A stretch of DNA of 64,000 nt from Salegentibacter mishustinae (GTDB lineage: Bacteria > Bacteroidota > Bacteroidia > Flavobacteriales > Flavobacteriaceae), in contig NZ_LLKN01000002.1 in NCBI RefSeq assembly GCF_002900095.1, forward strand, positions 372,001 through 436,000. Direction: 5' to 3'. A model generated the notes under the pieces. It did no database searches. It was not told the origin of the DNA and worked only from the letters and a program-made list of their open reading frames with translations. Below are positions 19,915 to 28,218 of this stretch, one piece after another (within the stretch, counting starts at the first letter, position 1; every line of letters starts with the position of its first letter). The position numbers and the translations under genes were made by a program.

Positions 19915-20928
19915 TTATTTCGTGAATATATGATGCTGTGTTGCCGTAAAATAATCGCAGAAAATTTGGTTTAGTGGCTCATCATTTCTGCTTGCTTTTA
20001 TTCCGAGATGAGGGAATATTTCAATCATATTCTTTGAAATGCTTTTTACTGAATTTGAAGCCACAGCATGGACTTCTGCAATATATTCTGAATTAATGTC
20101 CACGTTTGAATTGATCTTGCTTTCAATTTCTTTAGCGTACTCCACAACTTTTAGATTGGAAATGGAAAGATCATCATCTAAAGAATTCAGATTTTTATCG
20201 GGCTTAAGTTCGCGAGCACCGGCCAGGTAATGTTCTGCCATACCAATATAATTCACCCAAAGCGTAAGATCGGCAAATACCGAAAACGGAATTTTAAAGA
20301 TATCTTGAAGCTGGTAAAATTCATTGTAGATAAAACTGAAGCGCTGAGGAACTAAAACATTTTCCACTTTAAAAGAATGGGTAGTCGAAGCTTTTAATCC
20401 CATACTATTCCAATCTTCGATGATTTCCACCTCTTCCCGGGGAAGCACAAACGAAAGTATTTTGGGCGACCCATCTTTGTTTTTTAATGGTTTACCATCT
20501 TCCTGTATTTCAGCATTCAATGTAAAATGCGTTAAATAATTTGCGCCTGTGGCATAACGCCAGGTTCCGGAAATTTTATAATCATCACCAATTTTTTCAG
20601 CTGTCCCAAAAACGCCACCGCTTCCGCCTAAAATAGTGGTTTTTGAATCTTGAAAGATCTCCTTCGCAGCTGCTGGTTCCAGGTTTCCTATAAAGTAATT
20701 GGCGCCACTACATAAAGTTACCGTCCAGCCCAGGCTACCATCAATTCTGGCCAGTTCCTGAAGTTTAGAAAGCCCTTCAGATAACGAGAATTCGAGTCCC
20801 CCATAATTTTTAGGCACCCATATATTCCAAAGGTTTTCTCGCTGGATCCAGCTTAAAACTTTTTCAGGAAAAAGGTTTTTCCCAAAACATAGTTTTTTCA
20901 GTTCTTGTTGCATCTGCTCTTCTATCAT
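19915..20928 (-). CDS. Acyl-CoA-dehydrogenase-like flavoprotein
   Basis: The 337-aa protein keeps the acyl-CoA dehydrogenase fold signs: PKNYGGLEFS near residue 40, DGSLGWTVTL (about 79-88), GGVFGTAEKIGDDYKISGTWRYATGA in the middle domain, and DWNSMGLKASTTHSFKVENV. The pattern, including GTWRYATGA, is closer to the flavin monooxygenase side of the family (DszC/HpaH-like) than to fatty-acid dehydrogenases. The usual catalytic Glu is not evident, and the C-terminal helical domain is short. It starts 51 bp after pnuT in the same direction, so it is probably under the same TPP riboswitch. Substrate unknown. Confidence 0.75.
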   Translation of the reverse strand: MIEEQMQQELKKLCFGKNLFPEKVLSWIQRENLWNIWVPKNYGGLEFSLSEGLSKLQELARIDGSLGWTVTLCSGANYFIGNLEPAAAKEIFQDSKTTILGGSGGVFGTAEKIGDDYKISGTWRYATGANYLTHFTLNAEIQEDGKPLKNKDGSPKILSFVLPREEVEIIEDWNSMGLKASTTHSFKVENVLVPQRFSFIYNEFYQLQDIFKIPFSVFADLTLWVNYIGMAEHYLAGARELKPDKNLNSLDDDLSISNLKVVEYAKEIESKINSNVDINSEYIAEVHAVASNSVKSISKNMIEIFPHLGIKASRNDEPLNQIFCDYFTATQHHIFTK

Positions 20929-20979
20929 TACATAAAATTTAGATATTGAATGATCTGTTTTAATACTCCCAGATAAAAT

Positions 20980-21594
20980 TTATTGGGCTGGAGCAAATTC
21001 CCCGTTATGATTTTTAATAATTTTTCGCCACTTAAAATATCCCGAAGTGCCTACTATAAACAGGAAGATCGTCAAACCGGCATATATGTATAATTCTTTG
21101 TAAATAAGTAAAGGAATGGAAATAGCATTGCTGATATTTAAAAAGATCCAGTTCTCCATTTTTCTTTTGGCCATAAGCCACATCCCGGCCCAGGCGAAAG
21201 CGCTCACCCCGGCATCCCAAAGAGGAACATCAGAATTAGTATGGAATCTAAGCCAGTAACTCATTCCTGTGAAACAAACCAAAACAATTCCGAGGGCCTT
21301 TAAATGCTCTAATTTACTGGAATATGAAATTGGGGTTTCTTCTTTCTCCTTCCCAAATTTCCAAAAAAACCATCCGTAAATACTCATCACCAGGTAATAC
21401 AGGTTTAAAATGATATCGGCATAAAGTTTAGACTGGTAAAGTACCCAGAGGCTTATAAGAATAGAAACAATCCCAAATAAATAATTATCGATATTGTTTT
21501 TTCTTGCCAGTAAAACCTGAACCACTCCAAAAGTAGTTCCTATAGCTTGTAACCAGGTAAGTTGTGTAAAGAAGTCCTCTATCATTGCGTTCAA
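20980..21594 (-). CDS. pnuT: PnuC/PnuT-family transporter, probable thiamine uptake
   Basis: The 204-aa protein has about seven membrane helices. It contains the family pattern NNIDNYLFGIVSILISLWVLYQ, then WFFWKFGK, then WDAGVSAFAWAGMWLMAKRKMENW. PnuC proteins carry nicotinamide riboside by facilitated diffusion, while riboswitch-controlled relatives (PnuT) carry thiamine. A clear TPP riboswitch lies directly upstream, so thiamine or a thiamine precursor is the likely substrate. No thiamine pyrophosphokinase gene is adjacent. The flavoprotein gene follows at 51 bp. Confidence 0.88.
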   Translation of the reverse strand: MNAMIEDFFTQLTWLQAIGTTFGVVQVLLARKNNIDNYLFGIVSILISLWVLYQSKLYADIILNLYYLVMSIYGWFFWKFGKEKEETPISYSSKLEHLKALGIVLVCFTGMSYWLRFHTNSDVPLWDAGVSAFAWAGMWLMAKRKMENWIFLNISNAISIPLLIYKELYIYAGLTIFLFIVGTSGYFKWRKIIKNHNGEFAPAQ

Positions 21595-21654
21595 ATTTTA
21601 CAATGAAATGAGGTGATGAAGTAGCTAAAAGTTGCAGAAATACAACCTCAACTT

Positions 21655-21800
21655 AGAAAATCCCTACGCCGGCATTATCCGGATCAGGTTCAGAGTAAAT
21701 TACATCGATGCAAAAAAACATTTTTAGAAAATGAATCTTAATTCGAGTAAAAACTCCCGGGTATCATCTCAGCCTGCCGTATAGCAAGCACCCCATTTCT
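21655..21800 (-). promoter_or_regulatory. TPP (THI-box) riboswitch
   Basis: Reading the minus strand, the order is GGGGTGC (21794-21788), CTGAGA with ACCCGGG in the pyrimidine-sensing arm, then the AACCTGATCCGGATAATGCC stretch and GCGTAGGGA (ending 21661). These are the conserved blocks of the thiamine-pyrophosphate aptamer. The variable P3 arm is AT-rich. The aptamer ends about 60 nt before pnuT. No strong poly-T terminator follows, but the spacer can form competing hairpins (GAGGT/ACCTC and AGTTG/CAACT), which suggests translational control. Confidence 0.95.
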
Positions 21801-21804
21801 AGCA

Positions 21805-21812
21805 CAAAGCTA
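21805..21812 (-). promoter_or_regulatory. -7 box of the riboswitch transcript
   Basis: Minus-strand TAGCTTTG matches TAnnTTTG and lies five bases before the presumed 5-prime end of the TPP aptamer, placing the transcription start right at the riboswitch. No TTG was found at the usual -33 distance. Confidence 0.5.
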
Positions 21813-21869
21813 TGATTTATTTGTGAGGATCTTAAAATTTCTTGAGGGTTTTAATAAATGCATAAAAAG

Positions 21870-21941
21870 TAGCCTCGCCAGGAATCGAACCTGGATCTAA
21901 AGTTTAGGAAACTTCTATTCTATCCGTTGAACTACGAGGCC
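21870..21941 (-). tRNA. tRNA-Arg (anticodon CCT)
   Basis: The minus strand folds into a full cloverleaf. It has a 7-bp acceptor stem (GGCCTCG/CGAGGCT with one G-U), a D arm GTTC/GAAT, a 5-bp anticodon stem around TTCCTAA giving anticodon CCT, and a T arm CCAGG/CCTGG with TTCGATT. The discriminator base is A, and CCA is not encoded. It reads AGG codons. Two partial copies of its 5-prime half lie within 170 bp upstream. Confidence 0.95.
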
Positions 21942-21975
21942 AAAATGTAAAAACCTTTTATTATTATAGATCCAA

Positions 21976-22010
21976 AATTAGGACCCCGACACTGCGGGGC
22001 TATTCTATCC
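21976..22010 (-). repeat. tRNA-Arg-derived fragment A with inserted palindrome
   Basis: TTAGGA is followed by a GC-rich imperfect palindrome (CCCCGACACTGCGGGG) and then CTATTCTATCC, identical to part of the D-arm side of the neighbouring tRNA-Arg. The rest of the tRNA is absent, so this is a decayed partial copy. Confidence 0.55.
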
Positions 22011-22060
22011 CTCAAAAAAGGTCAATATTTAAAAGCTTACTTTGAGAACCCACATCTTAG

Positions 22061-22111
22061 GTTTAGGATCCCGAAGCTTCGGGACTATTCTATCCGTTGA
22101 ACTACGAGGCC
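22061..22111 (-). pseudogene. tRNA-Arg 5-prime-half remnant B with inserted palindrome
   Basis: Positions 22085-22111 repeat exactly 27 nt of the tRNA-Arg (acceptor 5-prime strand and D arm). GTTTAGGA, matching the anticodon-loop side, is also present. Between them the bases of the anticodon stem are replaced by the perfect palindrome TCCCGAAGCTTCGGGA. The 3-prime half is missing, so no functional tRNA can form. Confidence 0.7.
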
Positions 22112-22233
22112 TTGTAAGCGCAACAAAAATAATAATGTTTTCAGAAATTCATCATATTATAACTTAAAACTTCAGGCAGTTTCCCGGCTTTTATTAACTT
22201 TAATTCGATTGTATATTTTCAAAATAAAATTTT

Positions 22234-22536
22234 ATGAAAGTCTTTTTTCTAAGCCTGTTTACCGGTCTCATTTTTTTTGCTGCTACCTGTGACAGGGAAA
22301 AAACACAAGAACAAATGCAAATTACCGGAACTATAGAAAGCCAGGGGATTACTTCTTATCAATATGGCACCCACGTTTTGAATTCAGAAGATGATTTCTA
22401 TGCTTTAAAAAGTGAAAAATTGAATCTGGACCAATTTATAGGTAAAGAAGTCAAAGTTTCCGGATCAAAAATAGAAGGTTACCCAGTAGATGGTGGCCCC
22501 GATTATATTCTGGTTACAGAAGTGAAAGAGCAGTAG
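22234..22536 (+). CDS. Small putative lipoprotein
   Basis: The 100-aa product has a hydrophobic signal (1-16) and Cys at about residue 19 in FFAATCDREK, a plausible lipobox. The mature part (MQITGTIESQGITSYQYGTH, then LDQFIGKEVKVSGSKI) looks like a small beta-barrel of OB type, in which a compound or metal could bind. I cannot name a family. It is probably periplasmic or membrane-anchored and stands as a single gene in the same direction as the DUF1028 gene. Confidence 0.65.
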   Translation: MKVFFLSLFTGLIFFAATCDREKTQEQMQITGTIESQGITSYQYGTHVLNSEDDFYALKSEKLNLDQFIGKEVKVSGSKIEGYPVDGGPDYILVTEVKEQ

Positions 22537-22628
22537 ACTACTTTGTCTTCCCAGATGATGTAAACTATTGTAGAAAATTAATTCAGTAGAGTTTCGCTAT
22601 CTTTAACTTTTAATTTGAAACCTGCGTT

Positions 22629-23633
22629 ATGAAGCAATTTTTACTCTTTACTGTTTTACTATTTATCTCAATTTTAAATAGTAAAGCCCAAAATCCTGAA
22701 ATTAGCGGAGACGCTTTTGCACATACCTATTCTATTGTAGCCCGCGATGCTAAAACCGGTGAAATGGCAGTGGGCGTTCAAAGTCATTGGTTTTCGGTTG
22801 GGCCTCTGGTAGCCTGGGGAAAATCTGGAGTTGGCGTGGTTGCCACGCAGTCTTTTGTAAATCCTGCTTTTGGTCCCGAAGGCCTTAAACTTTTACACGA
22901 AGGCTACACCCCGGAAGAAGCTATAGAAACACTTATTAATAACGATGAAGGTCGCGCTTTTCGGCAATTAGCCATTCTTGGAAAATCTGGGAAAAATGCA
23001 GCTTATACCGGCGAAAATTGTGTAGCTGAAGCCCTGCATATTACCGGAGATAATTTTTCGGTTCAAGCCAATATGATGCTTAATGATCAGGTAGTTCCTG
23101 AAATGGCAAAAGCCTTTACCGAAAATGTAAATCTGCCTTTAGCCGAAAGAGTCGTAGCCGTTTTGAAAGCTGCTCAAAAAGCAGGTGGAGATATCCGCGG
23201 AAAACAATCGGCAGCTTTAATCGTGGTTGGTCCCGATAAAGTTGAAGAAGTTTGGAAAGATAAGAAAATAGACCTGAGAGTAGATGACCACGAAAATCCT
23301 ATAGAAGAACTGGACAGACTGCTAAAAACTGCAAGAGCTTACGAATTTATGAACCGTGGCGATCTGGCTATGGAAGAAGGAAATGTAGAAAAAGCTTTGG
23401 AGCAATACGGCACTGCTGAAAGTATGTTCCCGGAAAACCTGGAAATGCGTTTCTGGAAAGCGGTGGCTCTTGCTAATAGCGATCGTTTACAAGAAGCGAA
23501 ACAAATTTTTGATAGAATTTTTGATGAAGACGAAAACTGGAGAACAATGCTGAAGCGTTTGCCAAAAGCCGGACTTATAGATGTGAGCGAAGAGGAACTG
23601 GAAATGCTCACCAGGCAATCTTCTAAGAATTAG
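22629..23633 (+). CDS. DUF1028 (Ntn-hydrolase-like) protein with C-terminal tetratricopeptide-like region
   Basis: The 334-aa protein has a signal peptide (1-20, ending SKAQ) and then the DUF1028 core, starting HTYSIVARDAKTGEMAVGVQ and continuing with VVATQSFVNPAFGPEGL. DUF1028 has an N-terminal-nucleophile-hydrolase-like fold with an unclear role. After about residue 235 comes a helical repeat region (NRGDLAMEEGNVEKALEQYG and the following SDRLQEAKQIFDRIF) that resembles one or two TPR units. The product is likely periplasmic. It is followed after 28 bp by a small lipoprotein gene in the same direction. Confidence 0.88.
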   Translation: MKQFLLFTVLLFISILNSKAQNPEISGDAFAHTYSIVARDAKTGEMAVGVQSHWFSVGPLVAWGKSGVGVVATQSFVNPAFGPEGLKLLHEGYTPEEAIETLINNDEGRAFRQLAILGKSGKNAAYTGENCVAEALHITGDNFSVQANMMLNDQVVPEMAKAFTENVNLPLAERVVAVLKAAQKAGGDIRGKQSAALIVVGPDKVEEVWKDKKIDLRVDDHENPIEELDRLLKTARAYEFMNRGDLAMEEGNVEKALEQYGTAESMFPENLEMRFWKAVALANSDRLQEAKQIFDRIFDEDENWRTMLKRLPKAGLIDVSEEELEMLTRQSSKN

Positions 23634-23661
23634 TACCTTTAAAACTTAAAATATTACTGTT

Positions 23662-24015
23662 ATGAAAATCACTATAAATAAAATTTTTCTTGGAATTGCA
23701 GTTTTAGGACTTACTGCTTTTACATCCTGTAAAGAAGAAGAAAAAACACCCGAAACTACACCAAATACTCAAATGACAGGAAACACAGCAGGTAGCGAAG
23801 AAACTCCAGATGTGAATCCTCCACATGGGCAACCCGGTCACCGTTGCGATATGCCGGTTGGCGCTTCTTTAACTGATGCTAACAGCACTGATACCCAACA
23901 GGAAATGACCTCTTCCCCTATAAGGATAAGACAGGATAAGCCTACTAAAAATCCTCCACACGGTGAGCCTTATCACGATTGCAGCATTCCTGTAGGAGGA
24001 GATTTGAAAGGTTAA
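23662..24015 (+). CDS. Small lipoprotein with two NPPHGxPxHxCxxPVG repeats
   Basis: The 117-aa product has a lipoprotein signal ending TAFTSC (Cys about 23). The mature part is low-complexity Thr/Glu, but it contains the same motif twice: NPPHGQPGHRCDMPVGASL in the middle and NPPHGEPYHDCSIPVGGDL at the C terminus. Each copy has two His and one Cys, which suggests metal or haem binding or a structural role. I do not know a named domain for it. It follows the DUF1028 gene by 28 bp. Confidence 0.75.
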   Translation: MKITINKIFLGIAVLGLTAFTSCKEEEKTPETTPNTQMTGNTAGSEETPDVNPPHGQPGHRCDMPVGASLTDANSTDTQQEMTSSPIRIRQDKPTKNPPHGEPYHDCSIPVGGDLKG

Positions 24016-24040
24016 ATCTCTAAGATTTCTATAAATTAAA

Positions 24041-24109
24041 ACGTCATTACGAACGGAGTGAAGTAATCTGCCATTAATTTCCAGATTGCTTCGGCCCTCG
24101 CAATGACGT
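24041..24109. terminator. Imperfect 69-bp inverted repeat between convergent genes
   Basis: ACGTCATTACGAACGGAGTG at the left is mirrored by the right arm ending CTCGCAATGACGT, with inner arms AATCTG/CAGATT. It sits exactly between two convergent genes and probably ends both transcripts. The CGTCATTGCGA-type arms resemble a class of dispersed intergenic palindromes known from many bacteria. Confidence 0.6.
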
Positions 24110-24131
24110 TTACTTTTACTTTAGAAAGCCC

Positions 24132-25682
24132 TTAATCTAATCCGCCTTTTCGCTCAGCATCTCTTGGTTCAGGCCAGGTCATTTGTTCGCCTGTTCTTCT
24201 GTTAATTGGTAAAACAGCTCTTTCTCTTGAGGTAGTTTCAGGATCCTCGCTCGCCATATAGGTCATAATTGCGGTTAAGATCACATTACTGCGTACATCA
24301 TCAAAAACAATCTTATCATAGGTATCTAAATTGGTATGCCAGGTATAGTCCCAGTAAGACCAGTTTAAAGATCTTAACATAAATGCAGGCGCTCCGGCGG
24401 CCACAAAAGAAGCATGATCAGTTCCGCCGCTGGAAGGAGTTCCAGGGAAAGAAGTTTCAATCTCACTTTTTATTTCCTGTGGAACAGGTTCTAACCAACT
24501 TCCAATATAATCATAGGCGTGCAAAAATCCCTGCCCGCTAATATTTTTCACTCTTCCGGTTCCGTTATCCTGGTTAAATAGGGCCTGAACATTGGCTACA
24601 ATTTCCGGGTTGTCCTTTACAAAAGCACGAGAACCATTAAGTCCCTGCTCTTCACTACCCCAATGCCCAGCAATAATAGTTCGTTTAGGGTTTGGATACA
24701 GTTTTTTAAGGATTCGCATCGTTTCCATCATCACCATAGTTCCGGTGGCATTATCGGTTGCGCCGGTTCCACCATCCCAGGAATCAAAATGCGCTGAAAG
24801 AATAACATATTCTTCAGGCTTTTCGCTACCTTCAATTCTGGCTATGGTATTAAAGGTTGGCACTTCACCCAGATCTTTAGATTGGGCAACTACTTTTATT
24901 TTCGGAGCGTTATTATTTTCGGCTAAACGATAAAGCAAACCATAATCTTCAAGAGCTAGATCTATAGTGGGAATATCATCGGTATAAGCACCAAAAACCT
25001 TATTCGCACCAAACCCGTGAGACCAGTTAGAAGTCACAATACCTGCTGCACCGGCTTCTTCCAAAGCTTTTGGCAATTCACGATAACCATAACCAGTGTT
25101 TTGGATTCGATTTCTCCAAAGAGAATCGGTTTCCTTGATACTTTCCTGCATCTTTTTCCAGGATTTTTCGGTAGCCCATTCTTCCCAGTTATATGGAGGC
25201 CTCCCTGTAGGTTCGTTTACCGATATCATCACGAATTTTCCTTTAACCGAAGAAAGCATTTCGGCAAACGCAGTAGAGTCTGCAGCTTCAGGTAAAATAA
25301 CTACCTCGGCAGTCACTCCCTTTTTTCCTGTAGAAGGGCTCCAGGCCAATTGTCGCCCACTTAAGGTTCTCACTCTTGGTTCTACAAGGTCTATATGGGT
25401 AATTCCGCGTTCCCAACCTCGCCAGGTTCCATACTCCTGATTTTCGGCTGAAATCCCCCAGCTATCATATTTTTTTACCGCCCAGTCGTGTGCGTTTTTC
25501 ATTTGTGGGGTTCCCACCAATCGTGGTCCAACCACATCTACCATTTCGTGGGCAAGTTCTTCTAATTTCGAATTTTCATTGGCTTCCTTTACAATTTCGT
25601 CTACCATTTCTTCTTGCGCCTGCACCTGTAATGCACCGGCCACAAGGAATAAACTAAAAAGTGAACGTAAGTTTTTCTTCAT
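24132..25682 (-). CDS. M28-family metallopeptidase (secreted aminopeptidase-like)
   Basis: The 516-aa protein has a signal peptide (1-22, ending QVQAQ), a protease-associated region in the first half and an M28 catalytic domain. Zinc-site blocks are SAHFDSWDGGTGATDNATG (His and Asp), GHWGSEEQGLNGSRAF (Glu pair) and GGTDHASF (Asp/His region). It is predicted to be a periplasmic or surface exopeptidase acting on peptides with free N termini. It is a single gene, convergent with the small lipoprotein gene and divergent from the S9 peptidase. Confidence 0.9.
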   Translation of the reverse strand: MKKNLRSLFSLFLVAGALQVQAQEEMVDEIVKEANENSKLEELAHEMVDVVGPRLVGTPQMKNAHDWAVKKYDSWGISAENQEYGTWRGWERGITHIDLVEPRVRTLSGRQLAWSPSTGKKGVTAEVVILPEAADSTAFAEMLSSVKGKFVMISVNEPTGRPPYNWEEWATEKSWKKMQESIKETDSLWRNRIQNTGYGYRELPKALEEAGAAGIVTSNWSHGFGANKVFGAYTDDIPTIDLALEDYGLLYRLAENNNAPKIKVVAQSKDLGEVPTFNTIARIEGSEKPEEYVILSAHFDSWDGGTGATDNATGTMVMMETMRILKKLYPNPKRTIIAGHWGSEEQGLNGSRAFVKDNPEIVANVQALFNQDNGTGRVKNISGQGFLHAYDYIGSWLEPVPQEIKSEIETSFPGTPSSGGTDHASFVAAGAPAFMLRSLNWSYWDYTWHTNLDTYDKIVFDDVRSNVILTAIMTYMASEDPETTSRERAVLPINRRTGEQMTWPEPRDAERKGGLD

Positions 25683-25824
25683 TCTATTTTGATTAATATG
25701 TTAAGAATTGAGCCTAAAGATATCATTTATATTTTTTCAACTTCAGGTGAATGCTTTACTGTTTTTAGCATTTTAACTATATTGGCTGTGCTTTTAAAAA
25801 TTAAAACGACAATTCCTTAAATCG

Positions 25825-28218
25825 ATGAAAAAACATCTACCCAACCCCCTCAAATTTAAATTTCACTTTCTCTTTTTAACATTAATAGGTTTCAGTTTTA
25901 TCGGTATCTCGCAAACAAGCGAGCTTTCCGTAGAAAAAATTATGCAAGATCCTAATTGGATGGGTACCTTCCCTTCTAACGTAAAGTGGAGTGCAGATAG
26001 TGAAACCATCTATTTTGACTATAATCCCGAGAAAAATACTAAAGATTCGCTTTATAAAATTGACTTGAGCAATACTTCAAAAATAAGCAAGGTAAGCCTT
26101 GAAGAAGAACGAAAGCTAATCTCCAGGTATGGCGATTTTAATAAAGATAGAAGTAAAAAAATATTCAGCAAAAAGGGAAACCTGGTTATTTATGATGTGA
26201 AATCTGGTGAAACTACCCAGCTATTAGATCTTTCTGAAAGTATCTCGAATGCCGAATTCATGGCAGATGAGAATAAAATTAGCTTTACCCTGGGCGACAA
26301 TGCCTTTATTTACAATAGAAAAGTGGGTAGCATTAAACAGATTACTAATATTAAAAGCGGTAAAGCAAAAGAAGAGAAAGAAGAGAAAATTTCAGATAAA
26401 GATGCCTGGGTAAGGGATGAAAATCTTGAACTCCTGGAAGTTGTGAATCAGCGAAAAACCGAAGAGAAAAATGAAGAAGCTTATCGTGAAGCTACGGCAG
26501 AAGAAGAGACCTTTACATTTTATCTGGAAGATCGCAATCTTAGCAGTTTACAGGTTTCGCCAAACGCAAAATTCGCAACTTTTAAACTCATTACCCGCGA
26601 AAGTGGAGAAAACACCAATGTCCCAAATTATGTAGATGAATCGGGTTATACTGTAAATCTCCCTGCCCGCAGTAAAGTTGGGGAAAATCAAACTAAAGTT
26701 GAACTTGCTATTTACAACTTTGAAAAAGACACGGTTTATAACATAAAGACAGATGAATTACCCGGAATTACTGATCTTCCAGATTACGTAAAAGATTATC
26801 CAGATAAAGAATGGGAAGAAACCGATAGAGAAGTAGTTCCCACTACCGTTTATTTTTCAGAAAATGGAGAACACGCCGTGGTTAACATTCGTTCTAAAGA
26901 CAATAAAGATCGCTGGATCGCTAAAATTAACCTGGAAACCGGCGAGTTAAATACTTTAGACCGCCAGCGTGATGAGGCCTGGATTGCCGGGCCGGGAATT
27001 GGCTATACTTTTTATGGTGGTGAAGACATGGGCTGGTTACCAGATAATAAACATATTTACTTTCAAAGTGAAGAAACAGGATATTCCCATCTTTACCTGT
27101 TAGATGTTACTTCTGGCAATAAAAAAGCGCTAACCGAGGGCGATTTTGAAGTTTTTGACCCGGAACTTTCCAACAATAAAAAACATTGGTTTTTAACGAC
27201 TTCAGAAGTTGGACCCGGCGAACGTCATTTTTATAAAATGCCGGTTATGGGCGGTAAGATGGAAAAACTCACTCAAATGGAGGGTAATAATAATGTTTAC
27301 CTTTCTCCCGATGAAAAAAACATGGCCATTTTACATTCCTATAGCAATAAACCCTGGGAATTATATTTAAAGAAAACGAAAGCAAATGCGGAAGCCAAAC
27401 AATTAACCGAAGGACAATCTGAAGCATTTAGCAACTACGAATGGAGAGAACCCGAATTAATAGAATTTGAAGCCGAAGATGGCGCTATGGTTCCCGCCAG
27501 GTTATATAAACCGGAAGCAGATGTAAAAAACAATGCTGCAGTAGTTTTTGTACACGGTGCAGGATACCTGCAAAACGCGCACAAATGGTGGAGCAGTTAT
27601 TTTAGAGAATATATGTTCCATAATTTATTAACCGATCTTGGCTACACCGTTATAGATATCGACTACCGCGGAAGTGCAGGTTATGGTCGCGATTGGAGAA
27701 CAGGAATTTACCGCCATATGGGTGGAAAAGACCTTTCTGACCAGGTTGACGGCGTGGAATATTTAATAGAAAATCATGGAATAAGCCCTGAAAAAGTGGG
27801 GATCTATGGAGGAAGTTATGGCGGTTTTATCACCTTAATGGGAATGTTTACCGAACCTGAAACTTTTAAAGCCGGTGCTGCACTAAGATCGGTAACCGAT
27901 TGGGCGCATTATAATCACGGCTACACTTCTAACATTTTAAACGAACCGGCAGCCGATCCTATTGCTTACAGAAGATCTTCTCCCATTTATTTTGCTGAAG
28001 GCCTTGAAGGTGATTTATTGATTGCCCACGGAATGGTAGATGTAAATGTTCATTTTCAGGATGTAGTAAGACTTTCACAACGTCTAATCGAACTAGGCAA
28101 AGAAGACTGGGAAATGGCAATTTACCCCGTAGAAGATCACGGCTTTGTAGAACCCAGCAGTTGGACCGATGAATATAGAAGAATTCTTGAATTATTCAAC
28201 GAAAGCCTTTTAGACTAA
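25825..28218 (+). CDS. S9-family prolyl oligopeptidase / dipeptidyl peptidase IV-like protease
   Basis: The 797-aa protein has a signal peptide or anchor (about 1-30), a beta-propeller region (about 50-540) and a C-terminal alpha/beta hydrolase domain. The catalytic triad is readable as Ser664 in GGSYGG, Asp739 in HGMVDVNVHF and His772 in EDHGF, with spacing like human DPP IV. It is predicted to be a periplasmic serine peptidase cleaving after proline or alanine. Its TAA stop overlaps the ATG of the next gene (TAATG), so translation of the two is coupled. Confidence 0.92.
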   Translation: MKKHLPNPLKFKFHFLFLTLIGFSFIGISQTSELSVEKIMQDPNWMGTFPSNVKWSADSETIYFDYNPEKNTKDSLYKIDLSNTSKISKVSLEEERKLISRYGDFNKDRSKKIFSKKGNLVIYDVKSGETTQLLDLSESISNAEFMADENKISFTLGDNAFIYNRKVGSIKQITNIKSGKAKEEKEEKISDKDAWVRDENLELLEVVNQRKTEEKNEEAYREATAEEETFTFYLEDRNLSSLQVSPNAKFATFKLITRESGENTNVPNYVDESGYTVNLPARSKVGENQTKVELAIYNFEKDTVYNIKTDELPGITDLPDYVKDYPDKEWEETDREVVPTTVYFSENGEHAVVNIRSKDNKDRWIAKINLETGELNTLDRQRDEAWIAGPGIGYTFYGGEDMGWLPDNKHIYFQSEETGYSHLYLLDVTSGNKKALTEGDFEVFDPELSNNKKHWFLTTSEVGPGERHFYKMPVMGGKMEKLTQMEGNNNVYLSPDEKNMAILHSYSNKPWELYLKKTKANAEAKQLTEGQSEAFSNYEWREPELIEFEAEDGAMVPARLYKPEADVKNNAAVVFVHGAGYLQNAHKWWSSYFREYMFHNLLTDLGYTVIDIDYRGSAGYGRDWRTGIYRHMGGKDLSDQVDGVEYLIENHGISPEKVGIYGGSYGGFITLMGMFTEPETFKAGAALRSVTDWAHYNHGYTSNILNEPAADPIAYRRSSPIYFAEGLEGDLLIAHGMVDVNVHFQDVVRLSQRLIELGKEDWEMAIYPVEDHGFVEPSSWTDEYRRILELFNESLLD

